Of a stretch of 64,000 bases of DNA, positions 11,985 through 25,600 are shown one piece after another (the first letter of the stretch is position 1; every line of letters starts with the position of its first letter). The position numbers were made by a program, and so were the translations under genes. Source of the DNA: Antedon mediterranea. Its lineage: Eukaryota > Echinodermata > Crinoidea > Comatulida > Antedonidae. The notes beneath the pieces were generated by a model. It saw only the letters and a program-made list of their open reading frames with translations. It did no database searches and was not told where the DNA came from. The DNA is taken from NCBI RefSeq assembly GCF_964355755.1, contig NC_092680.1:6861001-6925000 (forward strand). The letters are read 5' to 3'.

Positions 11985-12853
11985 TTATGGAACGCCGTTT
12001 ACGCAACATTTCGATGATATGAATTGTATGACGCGATATGTGAATGAAATGCATCGATATGAATTGAATGGCGCGATATATGAATGAAATGTTTTGAATT
12101 GAATGTTTTGAATGAAATGTTTTGAATGAAATGTTTTGAATGCAATGTTTTAAATGAAATGTTTTAAATGAAATGTTTTGAATGAAATGTTTTGAATGAA
12201 ATGTTTTGAATGAAATGTTTTGAATGAAATGTTTGAATTGAATTGAAAAGTCAAACTATTGGTGGCGTATGTCATTCCCGCTCGCGATTTTTTTCTCAAC
12301 CTCTTAGGCCTAAGCCTGGGTACCCTCATCTCTTTTCCACGCTGCCTTTACAGAGAATCCTAACAGACCTGGGTTTGGAAATATGTATTCCACTGTTTCA
12401 AGTCTGTTAGGATTCTCTGTAAAGGATCCATATTGATGACAGTGTGGAAAGGAGATGAGGGTACCCAGACTTAGGCCTAAGAGGTTGAGAAAAAATCGCG
12501 AACGGGAATGACATACGCCGCCAATAGTTTGACTTTTCATTTCATTCAAAACATTTCATTCAAAACATTTCGTTCAAAACATTTCGTTCAAAACATTTCA
12601 TTCAAAACATTTCATTCAAAACATTTCATTCAAAACATTTCATTAAAAACATTCAATTCAAAACATTCAATTCAAAACATTTCATTCAAAATATTTCATT
12701 AAAACATTCAATTCAAAACATTTCATTCAAAGCATTCAATTCAAAACATTTCATTCATCTATCGCGCCATTCAATTCATATCGATGCATTTCATTCACAT
12801 ATCGCGTCATAAAATTCATATCATCGAAATGTTACGTAAACGGCGTTCCATAA
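11985..12853. mobile_element. foldback transposon with tandem-repeat arms
   Basis: An 869-bp element that is palindromic over most of its length. The left end reads TTATGGAACGCCGTTTACG and the right end is its reverse complement. Each arm has the terminal 90-bp segment, then a block of the 14-bp unit (TTTTGAATGAAATG on the left, ATTTCATTCAAAAC on the right), then an inner segment containing CCTCTTAGGCCTAAG and GGGTACCC words. The arms meet around a loop of about 30 bases near 12371-12401, flanked by ACAGAGAATCCTAACAGAC and its complement. The right arm has a longer repeat block and about 14 extra bases near 12427. No transposase is present. The structure matches foldback-type non-autonomous DNA elements; the superfamily is unknown and no target duplication is certain. 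Confidence 0.85.
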
Positions 12854-12856
12854 AAA

Positions 12857-13330
12857 TAGTTAATACTAATAGTGGATTATGCAATAACAAACAATAATGG
12901 ATATCATTCTGATATGATATGACCTGATCATATTGAATAAAGAACAATATTGTTAAGTAATAAGAATAAGAATAACCAAACAAAAATATTGAATATTAAT
13001 ACCAACATTTTTTATAATTTATTATTTCATTATCTTTTGGATTTGATAAGTATAATTTTAGACACGTTCGTTTTCAAAGATGTAAGGTACATTTTAATAG
13101 CTCTGCAATAGCAACATGTAGCGTAAATTTAAAATGCTACTAATTGGGCGATGGTATAGTTGGGACAAGGCATTATAACCACATTTTTCATCAATTCCGA
13201 AGCTATTATGAGATCTAACTAGAATATAGCTAAATCAAGTACTTTAATACATGTTAAACCACTTAATACAGTTAAATCCTTTCTAGATGACATGCAATAG
13301 TCAGTTAAAATCTATCTCATGACGGCTGCA
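12857..13330. repeat. old duplication, copy 1
   Basis: Aligns with 14405-14890. Shared words include AACAAACAATAATGGATATCA, ATATGACCTGATCATATTG, TTTAATAGCTCTGCAA, ACTTTAATACATGTTAAAC and TTTCTAGATGAC. Numerous substitutions and indels show it is not recent. No coding frame survives in both copies. Confidence 0.75.
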
Positions 13331-13375
13331 GAATTTGGTGTTTTTTTTAGTCGCGACTCTAAGCTCACTACGTCG

Positions 13376-13412
13376 GTCGGTTGGTCGGTTGGTCGGTCGG
13401 TCGGTAAACTCA
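13376..13412. repeat. (GGTCGGTT)n simple repeat
   Basis: Short run of GGTCGGTT/GGTCGGTC units. The neighbouring 13413-13978 stretch is a GT-rich single-strand-biased sequence with no recognised gene. Confidence 0.85.
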
Positions 13413-14404
13413 AATGTATACGGTCTTGTTACTGTTAGCTAATAAGTATTGAATTGTTGGTAGAAGTTTTTGTGAGTAGTTTTGTGGGTGCTGTATTTCT
13501 ACATAGTTATTGGTGGTGTGTTTAATTTGTAGTATTTTATGAATGTTCCTATGGTTGATTTTGCATTTGTGGATGAAATGTTTTCACCATATTGTTGAGT
13601 TGGTTTATGCATTATTGTTGGTGTTTTTCGGTTTTCTGGGTTAAACAATTCTAGAAAAAAAACCTGAAACCATCACTATTAACATCTATATTTCTACGAT
13701 TATCTTCTACGTTTGCACTCAGCACAAACACTTATTCTACATATAAATTGGAGTGTCTGAATTTAATGACAGATATTCCCAGAAGGTCAGCTTTTTTTAA
13801 AGATCCGACTCACATATATCGGCCATGTCACATTCGTTTAAATACTTCATTACACATTTTTCTAATAACAGTAGCATGCAATAGTTGCTCATAGCCGAAT
13901 TTCTAAATCCCTTAACGATGTTTACTGACAATGTAATTATAAACGTTGAATGGTAATTAAATGAATTTAAGTCTTCAATTAAATGTAGATCTGGATGTAA
14001 ATAAACAAAATACTGGAAATACGGTACGAAAGTACAAGGAAAGTACCAATATTATGAAAATAAACCACAAAAACAAACAAAATGTTGAAAATAATGTAGT
14101 GAATTACCATTTTTTTTTGCAAATATGAGAATAAAATAGCTAAACCAACAATTTGAAAAACAGTGTAGAGCCTATAATAATACTTTATATATGATTCCAA
14201 CTGAAGTACCAATTTTGAAATAAAACACCCAAAAAATAATGTTTATGATTCCAAGTAAAGTTTAACTATCGGATTAATATACTCTAATGCTATGTTAGTC
14301 CGCCATTAATGCTTGTTTGTAATCAAGATCGGCGATATATGGACATTAATACATTTGTTTCTTTTTTATTTTATAATTCATGTAATGGAATATTGTAAAA
14401 AAAA

Positions 14405-14890
14405 AGACGAAAATAGTTATTACTATTAACAAACAATAATGGATATCACTCTATATGATATGACCTGATCATATTGTTGAATAAAGAAAAGATAAATATG
14501 AAAGATATTATTGTTAATTAAATTTGAAATAAGTAAAACATTATTTAAAAAACTCTGAAAGCAAGGAATAATACAAATAATTTATCATTTCATTATCTTT
14601 TGAATTTCATGATACAGTATATTTTTAATAATAGTAAGCTTTAGACACCTTCGTTTTAATAGCTCTGCAAAAACAACATTTAGTTTAAAAGTTTAACAAG
14701 TTACAGATTGGACGATGGTAGTTGGGACTGATCAAAGCGTTACCACATTTGTTCAGTTATGAGATAGATTGTAACTACCTCATGTTGAATCTAGCTGATT
14801 CAAGTATTTTAATACATGTTAAACGTACTGAATACAACTGGCTCGTTTCTAGATGACGTGCAGTTAGAATCCATCTCATGTTGTAGGCCT
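14405..14890. repeat. old duplication, copy 2
   Basis: Partner of 12857-13330. Further pairs continue the duplication: 14095-14165 with 14935-15000, and 14380-14400 with 15130-15152 (both carry TTCATGTAATGGAATATTGTA). The duplicated unit was therefore about 0.8 to 1.5 kb long and has since been rearranged. Confidence 0.75.
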
Positions 14891-15359
14891 ACTATTGGTA
14901 GTAGTTTTTGTGGGTGATGTGTTTGAAATAATGAAGTGAATTACAATTTTTTGAAACTATGATAATAAAATATCTAAACAAACAATTTGAATAATAAAAA
15001 AAAAAACAATTTGAAAAACTAAACTAGCAGCAGTGGGTGAGTTAGCACGTACAACTGTTTTGCTCTCAATTTTCACTTTTAAAATATACATTTACCTTTG
15101 TTATTTCCCACTGTTTCATAAATCATCGTAAATTCATGTAATGGAATATTGTAGGCCCTATATTTTATTTATTGGCTATAATGTAATGAAATAGTACAAT
15201 ATTAAAGGTATAAATAATGTCAAATAGGATATAAACTTCTGATAGATCAGGAAGCTGGCATTTAAGCATCATGTACAGACAAAATAGTTCAAATAAATCC
15301 CTTTTAATGTAGACGTATTTGTTATTTGTTAATAAAAAAAAACACAATAACATTTATCT

Positions 15360-18300
15360 TACGGGGAAAGCTTCGAAAATGTACGTTAGAAGACTGTATT
15401 TTGAGCCATCATTCATTATGTTTAGATTGAGGTTTATCTGTTTAAGAAGAAAGAGAATGATGGTATTAACAAAAAGCGTAGGCTAGTTTTATATTCTATT
15501 TATAATTTCTATCTGTCTCCTCTTCCCCTGAAAGTGTCTTAGTGCGTTTTTGCGTAGATATGTGCAGATGGGAATAGACTTGTGCAAGCTATATTTCCAC
15601 ATGTTGCTGTTTGACTGATATTTTACGTTATTCGTGAGGCTTGGAATTGGAAAAAGGCTATTAACTAGCCATTATTTTGTAAGGGACTCAATATTATACT
15701 TTACATTGGGCATGGCACGCTCTATAGGAATTTAGACAATAATAATATAACATGTTTATTAACATGCTGTATGTTGATTGACGTAGATTAAAGAATTCCC
15801 AGAAGACAACATAATTGTTTGAAAATTTTATCGACTTTGTATATATACACTGAATATACACAAAAAAAAGATGTAGGTTAATCTGAGAATCAGAATAGCC
15901 TGGAAGGATTTAATTCTCGTTTGTATAGCCAAATAGTATAAACTAATTTGATATTACTTAAATGTGTTTCAGGTTCCATTTTAGTAATTAAATGCTGAAA
16001 GATTATTTCGTGTTTGACACGTGTTATTGAACAGTGTTGTTCCGTTGAATAATAAGGAAATGAAATTACATAAAGAAAGTTGCTGACAGCAACGCCATGG
16101 GATAACGTTATTGACAAGAAGTGCTATGTGAAAACATTTACGTAAACAAATTAATTTTCTTACAGCATAATACAATTTATACACACATTTAAAGTTATGT
16201 GTGACCTTGTCATTACAAAATAAATATAATTTAAAAATGGTCGTGTGACTCTCTGCGAAATAATGTTGTCTATTAGGTGACTAGCTTCCTGGATGAACCG
16301 ACATAGGCCTTTTCCCCTTCAAGGGGAGAACATAACCGAAAAGTAAAAATGTATTCCTGAACTCCCCTTCAAAATAGTGGTATCGCCCATTATTTAATTT
16401 AAAAAGTAATATGATGCATGATGTGATTGTTTTATTATATTTATTAACAACACTTTGTCTATTTTTGAAAAAAAAAGTTTGTAGTTGTTGTTCATGTAAG
16501 TGTGTTTGTTTACTTTTGTTCCTGTATACACGACTGTGATACATACACACGGATTTATAGTGTACTTATTTTGCGTTATAGGCCTAGTCATAACGCAAAA
16601 TATGTACAGTATTTGCAAGAAAACTTGCCTGTCTCAGTTGTTTCTGGAGGAGATACAATTTTATGGATAATTATATGTAGATTGATGGATATAGAATGAA
16701 TGACTAATGTAATATTCTCATATTTCATTGCCTAAACGTTAATATCCTTAACTATACTCATGTAAAACGTTATATGGTGTTTTATGTTCGGGAATGTAAT
16801 TAATTGTGACGTTTATAATTCTCATCTTACGCAGCTACTTTTTATTATTTTTCAAGGTTGGTTGGTTATTTATCAAAAGCGGAAAATTAGCGTTTAATTA
16901 GCATATTAATTTAAATCTCTCAGTAAACCTTGGTACAAAATAGACCCACCGCAATAATGCAATTAAAATGAGTTAATAATTAGGCATACGATGAGCATGA
17001 TTGAATTATTGAGACGAAGATTTGCGCAATTTATAAAGTTTATAATTTATGTCCAGTGCTTAATGAAGTTCTATGCAATTAAACAGGAAATCATTTGAAA
17101 TGTGTATCAGGATTTTTACAGAGGTTTCTTTCTTGATTAATGAGGTCTATTAGAAACATGCTGTCATCTTTCAATTTACCATTAAATTGGTAGAGGCCAA
17201 TTATATATTAATTGCATAATTATCACAGTCATCACCTTTGTAAAGCATTGGACAATTACTGCTACTGGACATACCGGTACTTAAATATCACCATGACATT
17301 ATCATAAACTATTTTATCTAAATTGTGTAAAATAATATCTTAAACATCTATAGTTTGAATTGTTAACAATACAAGCACACTCTTTTTCTTATAGTATTTC
17401 CCTGCTCTTTAGTACAATTTAGCTTCATAACCTCACAGCACACGTCAATTATGCTTGGTTAGTCTGAAGTTTATATAAGTTTTATATCTGAGGTCAAACG
17501 TCAAACGTATTTTTGATTTCCACGATTTCTCCTTGATTTGTAAATTGCGTCCAAATATGAAACAAAAAGTACTTTTTACCTATTTATACATTCGTACTAA
17601 AATAAGCTAATGCAAAGAAAATGTTTTATCTGAAATATAAAGTTATTTCTGACACTGTAAAAATGTCAAACAGAACATATTCAAATTAACATTTGAATGT
17701 CAAATTATTTGATATTGACGGATGGTCTATATTAACTAAATTCTCAGATATAATAATTGTGTACATCATATTGAGGATGCCCAGATTTTCTAATATCCAT
17801 GGCCGCGGTAATTTGTGGATTTTCAGATGAAAAGCACTTCCATAATATCTCAACCTAATTCTTAATTGATTTACAGAATGTTGGCACAATTATTTCAATG
17901 AAGCCATGATATTAAGCGCAGTTTATTACGCATAAATATAATGTGCAAAAATTTCTACTATGAATGTTATACTCTTATACTATATACCATTAGGCCTAAT
18001 AGTGATATCAATCACGTTTAAACAATCTGTGATAAACACCTGATTCCCTAGTATTATACTACACAAAACGTCCTATTCTTACTGTTTGGCATATTTTGAT
18101 TTACTACATATATTTATAAATATAGTAAATTGTCTAATCACAACAATAGTGCGTAATTTATTTATAATACTTCCATTATCACCATTTCAAAATTACTACC
18201 AACAGCGATTATAAACAATCCATTATAGTGTCCCAATTCGCTAGTCGACGTCATTGTAAAGGAAAATAGTAGATTTTAGATAACTCGTAAATAGCAGCAC

Positions 18301-19490
18301 CCGTTGTAGAAAGGATGCATTTAAAACTCAAACCATATTTTGAAGTTATTTTCATTCAAGTTAATGGAAGTCCTAATTGAGCCTTTAAGGAGTTTTCACG
18401 GAAAAGCACAATTTAGATAATAATTGTTTTTCTTCAAGGAATTGAGATGTATTCTTCAGCCGTAATGCGGATGTTTTTTCTGAATGAATAATTATTGCGC
18501 ATGTGGAGCACTAAAATTACAAGCTAGCGTGGTTTCTGCGAACATCTTTCTAAACTGAAAAACTAATTTGCATCGATAGTTTTTTTTCTCGTCAAAATTA
18601 CTTTCCTTGCATCTTACTCCAAACCTTACTTAACCACCCAAACATTACAGACACGACTACGGTATTGTTAATAGTCTAAAATAAAGATGTATATGCCAAT
18701 GTTTGACTTGTATTCCAATGTTTGACTTGTATACATTATTTTGAACAAATACATATTTGTTTGTTGAGAAAAGTGAGTTTTGTATTTTTACGGAAAATTC
18801 CAATTAACTGTCGGATTAGACCCAGAAATATTAGGCTATCCAGGGCAGGGGTATCTTCATCAATTGTATTGCACCTGTACGATGTTGAAGTTCACGTTCT
18901 TCTTTGTGAACGATGCCAATAAAGTGGGACATATTTGACAACATGCTGAGCAATCGAAGCCTGTCTAATGATGAACTCCTACCACAGGTGTACAAGTATC
19001 TCATGTTCTGTAAAAGTAGAATGCGCCACTCAGTGGTTTATAGTGATTACGTATATTATTCGCTCTCACATGAACCATTAGGCCTAATGTTCTGAAACTT
19101 TAAAATGCACTATCTTTCATGAAATCCCAATAAACATAGTTTTGATTTACAGATATTAAATACCAAAATTCCTAAATGTGCTGCCAGCTAAATTAAGAGA
19201 TTTGTATCCATGACGTACTTTTCGTAACTAAATTTGAATAATAATGATCGATTTAGAATTACAATTAATTGAGACAAGTTTGTATACAGAGGCAAGCGCA
19301 AAAGTATTGCTATAGGTATCCGCTTATGGTGTAATTAAACGGTTTATTGTTTTTCTTCAAGACGTTTGCTGTCTCTAAAACGCATACAACTTTCGGTCAA
19401 CCTTCTCAAAGCAAAATAATTATAGTCAGATGTTGATCTGATAGATACTAGATCAACATCTGCACAACATACCATGCAATATGTTTAGCC
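15360..19490. other. no gene recognised
   Basis: AT-rich DNA without convincing exons. An inverted repeat at about 19428-19458 (CAGATGTTGATCT and its complement around a 5-10 base loop) could form a small hairpin. Open frames near 18722-19095 show no conserved motif. Confidence 0.5.
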
Positions 19491-19497
19491 ACCGTGT

Positions 19498-19845
19498 ACA
19501 AAAGTGATACACACACGTTTAGGTTAAACTCACCATACCTATTTGTAGATACACACACGTTTAGGTCAAGTGCACCATACCGTACCCAATGGTGATAACA
19601 CACACGTTTAGGTCAAGTGCACCGCGTGCCCAGTGATGATACACGTTTAGGTTAAGCGCACCACGCCTACAGATACACGCACGTTTAGGTTAAGCGCACC
19701 ATGCCTACTAGTAGATAGACACACGTTTAAGTCAAGCGCACCGTTCCAAAAGGTGATACACGCGTTTAGGTTAAGCTCACCAGGTAGATACACTTGTTTT
19801 AAATGCACCATGCCCAATAATAAACACGCATATAGGATCAAATCA
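19498..19845. repeat. degenerate minisatellite with AGGTCA-like motifs
   Basis: About eight units of 35-55 bases, each built on ACACACGTTTAGGT followed by CAAG or TAAG, then TGCACC or CGCACC and a variable spacer. A related isolated unit lies at about 20058-20085. Several units contain an exact AGGTCA. No open frame spans the array in a meaningful way. Confidence 0.8.
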
Positions 19846-20884
19846 AATATGAACTAATTGTAGATGTGGACCTCGTCCACTAATAAATTACCGCAATACT
19901 ATTGTTTTTTTAAAAATGGTGAATTAATATCGCTTCAAAATACTAGCAATATACAAACAATAAGTATACATAGGGAATGGTAATATAATTTCTTCTTACT
20001 GTAATGATATCAACGTTTCAAAATAGGTTGAATAATGACGATGACATTAGCGTTATCTGCACGCGTTTAGGTCAAGCTCACTAATACCCATAATTACATA
20101 CTCCTAATGTGCACATCAAACATAATAATTACGAGAGGGATTTGTTACGTTTGTGACCGTCAAATTATGTTAAAGAACTTGATCACCACTTGAATTAAAT
20201 TGAAATAGGGTTATGTCATTTCTCCAAAGTATGACGCTACACTTAGTTTGACCTATCATTTGAAATGGAAAATAATACACACTATGTTTTCAATTACTGG
20301 TTTCCCATTGGGCGTTTCTATTTATTTCCAGCAGCTTTGTGCACCTGTACAGGATTAGAGGAGCTGCGTTTCAGGCTGGGCATAACCAAATTGAATCCAG
20401 TAATCTCACCCGTTTCTCACTACGAATGAGGCTACCGTGTAGCACTAGCCTAATTTTGTATACAAATTAATATTTATATTCAATCCAACCTAGATAAAAT
20501 GGTTGTCTCAGTACAACATAGATATTTTTTATTCTATTATAAGATTCTGTATAATCTTTCCATGAGGTTGAGAAATTTCTCGATTGCACGACGCTGCACC
20601 TTATTATTATTTATGACATCAAATTGAAACACATCTGCGCATGTCCATATTACTAACTGACGTGTCTCGATACTACTTTTGACCAATGAGATCACTCACC
20701 CATTGAAACCACCAAGTTGTATGAACTAAGCGCTTTAATCGCAAATGAAAAAAAAAAACACTTAATCAGATATCCACCAAATATAGCTATACAAATCTCG
20801 CATTATATATGTTGATATGTCTCCTTAATTGTGGTTGGACGTAGTGTTTAAACATATATTTTCTCCAATTCGTTTCAATAGAAG

Positions 20885-20940
20885 AATTCGATTGCTCTCT
20901 GAATAGGGGTGTCCAAAAGGAGGAGGTATACTGTAGTTTA
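20885..20940. repeat. dispersed 'gaatagggg-tgtcc' repeat fragment
   Basis: Carries CTCTGAATAGGGGTGTCC and AGGAGGTATACTGTAGT, close to the copies at 385-540 and 41575-41690. Confidence 0.35.
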
Positions 20941-20984
20941 CAAATAGTAGGCACTAAATATCTGTAATATAATTATGTTCAATA

Positions 20985-21119
20985 CGTTCTTCCTTCTAGT
21001 CAACTATAATATTATACAAAACGAAATCACATTTTCGTACACTCAGTGCCTACAGTAAATGCACGAGAATTGATGTGATTGAGTTTGTTTCGTATAATAG
21101 TTAACTGGAAGGAAGAACC
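20985..21119. repeat. hairpin-forming inverted repeat, probable MITE remnant
   Basis: The left arm starts GTTCTTCCTTCTAGTCAACTA and the right arm ends TAGTTAACTGGAAGGAAGAAC. Pairing continues inward through TATTATAC/GTATAATA, ACGAAA/TTTCGT-like and AATCACAT/ATGTGATT blocks, giving about 50-base imperfect arms around a loop of about 30 bases. Confidence 0.7.
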
Positions 21120-21307
21120 CATTTGACATTATTTTAGATAGCTAGTCCCCAAGGGGCACCAATAATTTAATAACTTTTGAGGACGAAACAAATTATTCGC
21201 AACAAGGAAATACAAATTTCAAACAGCGAGTGGAATTCAAACGAAAACCGATTTAATCTCAATTTATAGTTGGCATTTTGCCTATTGATCAATTCGTATA
21301 AATGCTA

Positions 21308-21367
21308 AATGCGGGGAAATATAATGCGGGGAAATATAATGCGAGGAAATATAATGCGGGGAAATAT
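21308..21367. repeat. 4 x 15-bp tandem repeat
   Basis: Four units of AATGCGGGGAAATAT with one G-to-A change in the third. Confidence 0.95.
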
Positions 21368-22179
21368 GACTGATCTCAGATACAGTCATAACAATTGTTT
21401 TATTGTCCAATTACTTAAAGTAAAATCCTCCTTAAAGTCCACTATAGTAACACACAAAAAGCCCATTAATTTATAAAAACTAAAGATATATATTGTACCT
21501 GAATAAAACTTATTTGTTGAAATGCTATTTTAATGTCAAATAAATGTACATACCCATCCCCCATACCATTGTTCTGGGAGAACATTTTACTGAAGAAGTT
21601 ATCCAGTATAAAGAATAAATAAATTGTTATACCCACAGCGGCAATCAATTCCAAAACAAATTAACTGCGAAACAAACAAACATGGCGTATTAATCCACCT
21701 AAAGTGTTTTTTTTTTCTTTTATTATTAAAACTATAGGCGTATTCATTCCATAATATTCATAACTTAACATATACAGTACATCTCTTTGTTAAGTTCTTA
21801 ACACATTCACTTAGCGTATACATTTCTTAGCGTATTCATTTTCTTAAACATATTCATTTCTTAACATAATCATTTCTTAACACAATTCATATTTTTGTAT
21901 ACATTTCTTAACACAATTCATATTAAAGAGTTTCTGTATAATATTTAGTTGATAATTTAATAACGCTATGCCCACCAAGACTGTAGTGTATATGAAGGTT
22001 GAAGTGGACAGAAACAGTCGGAATATGATTTGATTCATTTTAAAACTACGCTGGTGTTCTTACCGTGTCTTAACTCTATCTAAATCATAGAAACATCACG
22101 TTATCCGCCGAGTGACCAGTTCATGTTTTTATAATAATTTAATATCTTAGATTGTTAACGCCTACTGTTGTTAAATCTC

Positions 22180-22298
22180 TAAAGTTCTGTCTACACTATC
22201 AAACTACAGGTTGGCAAAAAAAGTGAGATGTTTTCAAATATATGGTAGTGACACAATGATCACTATCAAACTAGTTTGATAGTGTAGAAAGAGCTTAT
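22180..22298. mobile_element. MITE-1, copy 1
   Basis: Begins TAAAGTTCTGTCTACACTAT and ends ATAGTGTAGAAAGAGCTTATA, so the ends are inverted repeats of about 25 bases including ATCAAACT/AGTTTGAT. Same termini as 39730-40045 and 42554-42719; the interior is different and shorter. No protein-coding capacity. Confidence 0.8.
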
Positions 22299-22478
22299 AA
22301 GAAAGCTTTGAAAACGTTTTGTCGACAGACTTACATTCTTAATGTGGTCTAGAGAATTTCGAAGCGATGAAGACCGTCTTTATTCTAGCATGCACGAAAC
22401 GATTTTGTAAATTGGAACGAAGATGATCTAAACTCATGTTCGAGTCTTTCACAATTCACCTAGCGAACAGTAATACTT

Positions 22479-22659
22479 AAGCGTGGTTCCCACTAGCGAC
22501 GCAACACAAGGACGTAACGCAACGCAAGTGAATTGACCAATCACAAGCGATGTCTTATTCGCTTGTGATTGCTAACTGTCTATAACTTCGCTTGTCATTG
22601 GTTAAAACGCTTGCGTTGCGTTTACGTCCTTGCGTTACGTTCTAGTGGGAACCAAGCTT
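22479..22659. mobile_element. MITE-2, 181 bp palindromic element
   Basis: Starts AAGCGTGGTTCCCACTAG and ends CTAGTGGGAACCAAGCTT. The arms continue inward with AAGGACGTAACGCAACGCAAG pairing to the GCGTTGCGTTTACGTCCTT side, then ATCACAAGCG words. Most of the element can fold on itself. No open frame. Confidence 0.85.
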
Positions 22660-22660
22660 T

Positions 22661-25600
22661 AAATAAATAAAATCTCGGACGTGACGCTTTAACAAAATAC
22701 AAAATTGTATACGTATCGTACTTTTTAATTATTCAATATTTTGTGAAAAGTTATACGATGTAAAGTCACGAAACAGCCAGTATGCGCATGCGTCAATTTC
22801 GAATAGAGGCTTGATGACGTAAATTAAAGATTGTGGGGTTGTTTAGCATTTGATATATTACCGGTCTGTACTATTATAAAACAAGTATTAACAAGAAATT
22901 CAATAGTAAATTATCTTTTGGATGACATAAATAACCAATAAATATCTTTACATCTTCATTAGACAACATTAAAATGATTACATTTGTGATGTTGTTTTGG
23001 TTGAACCCCTTCTTCCACTTTTGAGTTATGAGCATGTTTTATACTGACCATGACCTACTGCTTCAAAACAAAGACAGATAACCTCAGAAATCATTAGCAT
23101 GAAATTACAAGTGTTAACATACGTGTTCCATTGGGTTATTAAAAGAAATAAAATGTCATAACAAGTTAGTTTGAGACCAAATGAAAAATAAAAATGTTAT
23201 TTTCACGTCCGAGATACGTAAATTCTTTTCCTAAAGACCTTCTATGAAAATCTAAGAGATTGCAAGATATCTGATAATTGAACCTAATCCTCTGGATAAT
23301 GTCTCTCAACTATTAAACAAGAAGCCATAAGGTTGACAGATTTTGAACCGAGGGCCTAATCAACTGCTGAAGTTTATACCATTCAGCGAAACAACTAAAT
23401 TTAAGAAAATATCTGACATATATGTTAATATATCCTGCATTACATAATCGTTTTCCCAGATTTACTTTTTTCTATTTTGAACAATCGATTTTAACATTTA
23501 TCACTGCAATTTCTGAATATATTTTTTCCTGCATTTTTACGACTTTACGACGACTTTATTCAAACTCTTGTAAATCAGCTTGTGATGCTTATTGAGAGGA
23601 AAATTTGGAAAATAGTTAGTTAAAAAAGCTCAATATAAATCGGGAATATCTGTCGTCTCTGTGGTAAAATAAACGAAAAACAAATATGCAGTGACCTTCA
23701 ATAAAAATCAGAAATACAGCATTTCAAATAGTCATTGCATCATGTTATATTCCTCCTATTTAAATGATGAGAATAAAAACGACAATGCAATCGAGATTAT
23801 TGTATTTAATTGCATGTACAGTAGTTATAGCGCAATTTTGTTTGTATTAAAACATATTTTCTTAGATCCTAAGCGGCAAACAATGAGATAGAATTGAATC
23901 GATCAAGTTTTTAGCTAACGACTACCATGGGCTTTTAAACGCTAACGGGATGTAGAGAAGGATCAACCCGCGGATGTATCAAAGCGATGATGGTTACTAG
24001 GAGATGAAAGGGAAAGGTTTCACCTGCGTCGGTCGTTTCTAGTCAAATTCACCTTTCGTAACTCTTAGGTGAAATTCTCATGTGAAAGACAGATGTTCTA
24101 AGATAATAATCTCATGAAATGATACAATGTTCGTTAATGATTTCGAACCATAAAAAGGAACTGTCAAACTGAACGCTTATTTATTTTTCTTTACAAACAA
24201 ATAGGCCTACAGAATCTAAATAAATATATAAATACATTTCTGTTTTTACTTATATTTTGCTGTGAAACATTAACAGACTTTTTAATTTAATTGTTATGTA
24301 ATTCAAATCATAAATCTGTTTATGACTAAATGTTTAATCAGCATGTAATTTACTCTTCTCTCATTTGATTTTAGTCTATTACACTTAATAATGATTTCCC
24401 TTATTTTAACATCTAGAAAACTAATAGTGCTAAATGGAAAGATTTCAACAAGACCTAATATATAACATAAACATAACAATTAAAATAAATTATTTAAGAA
24501 CCAAATTTATTTGGGTTGTTTTCAAAGATAAATCTTCCTTGTAGAAAAAAAAAGAATTTTTAAAATAATAGTAATTATTATAATTAATTAGTATAGTTTT
24601 TTGTCTTTTTCATAATAATATTTGAATACCTTAGTAATTTGAGTTAGAATTATTACCTCATTATACCATACTTAATTAATGTGTATAACGATAGTGCATT
24701 TTCTGAAATATTTACACTACCAACAATAATTATAAAATGAGAGATTACAAGGAGATGTATAACAGGTAGACCTATTTTCATATAATGCTGTTGCATTGGT
24801 TTGAATTGTTGTGAATATAATATATTATTGTTTCATTAACTTTAGATATTCAATCGTGATTTCCAAATTGCCAGGCTTAGTAAACAAAATGAATGCACCA
24901 CGTTTGATTAGGTATATAAAAACAATCTTGACGTTTTGATCGTTCCATCAAGTTTGTTATCCGTTTTTATCCGATAATTGGCGAAGTTGCTTTTATACTA
25001 TTTATTTTATAAATTTCCTATATGCAAAGCACGTTCTGATTATCAGTTTTATTCGCATTATAATGATCTAAGCCCAATACGATAAGTAAAGCGATGGCTC
25101 TGGTCCCATGACAATGCGTTAATGACTCCCTGTACACGAACCGTTTCAGCATCGCTTCACATGTAAACTGCCAATTTTCTGATAAAATTGAACATTTTTG
25201 AAAAACAACTAACCTGTTTTCAGGAAGGGTTCAAAATCCCGTCCCATCGGAATTTCTGGTGGTTTAAAAAATCAATTTAACGCTACAAGCGAAAATTAGA
25301 TACTATCAAGCACTGTCAATCAATGATAATACCATATATCATCTCGATATATATTGTATAACCATCAATTATAATGCAATTTATCAAACGTTAATAACAT
25401 ATTCAATACATTATACATACGTCTTATATTCATTATTGTTGATGGCAATTGATTGTTGTTATTCGGTGTGTCACAAAATAAAAAAATTGATGATAATGGA
25501 CAGTTTATGGTAAGCTTGATCTCCTATTCCCAGTCCCCTATGTACATATGATTATATGCAAGGTTACGCACGACACAAGATCAACTGAATATTCACCCCT

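Noticed and set aside
12310-12549. 79-codon frame in the centre of the foldback element
   Set aside because: It spans the inner palindrome and reads both arms; no domain and no conservation is visible.
12508-12702. Open frame with repeated Phe-Lys-Thr-Phe-His pattern
   Set aside because: Translation of the 14-bp foldback arm repeat; no gene.
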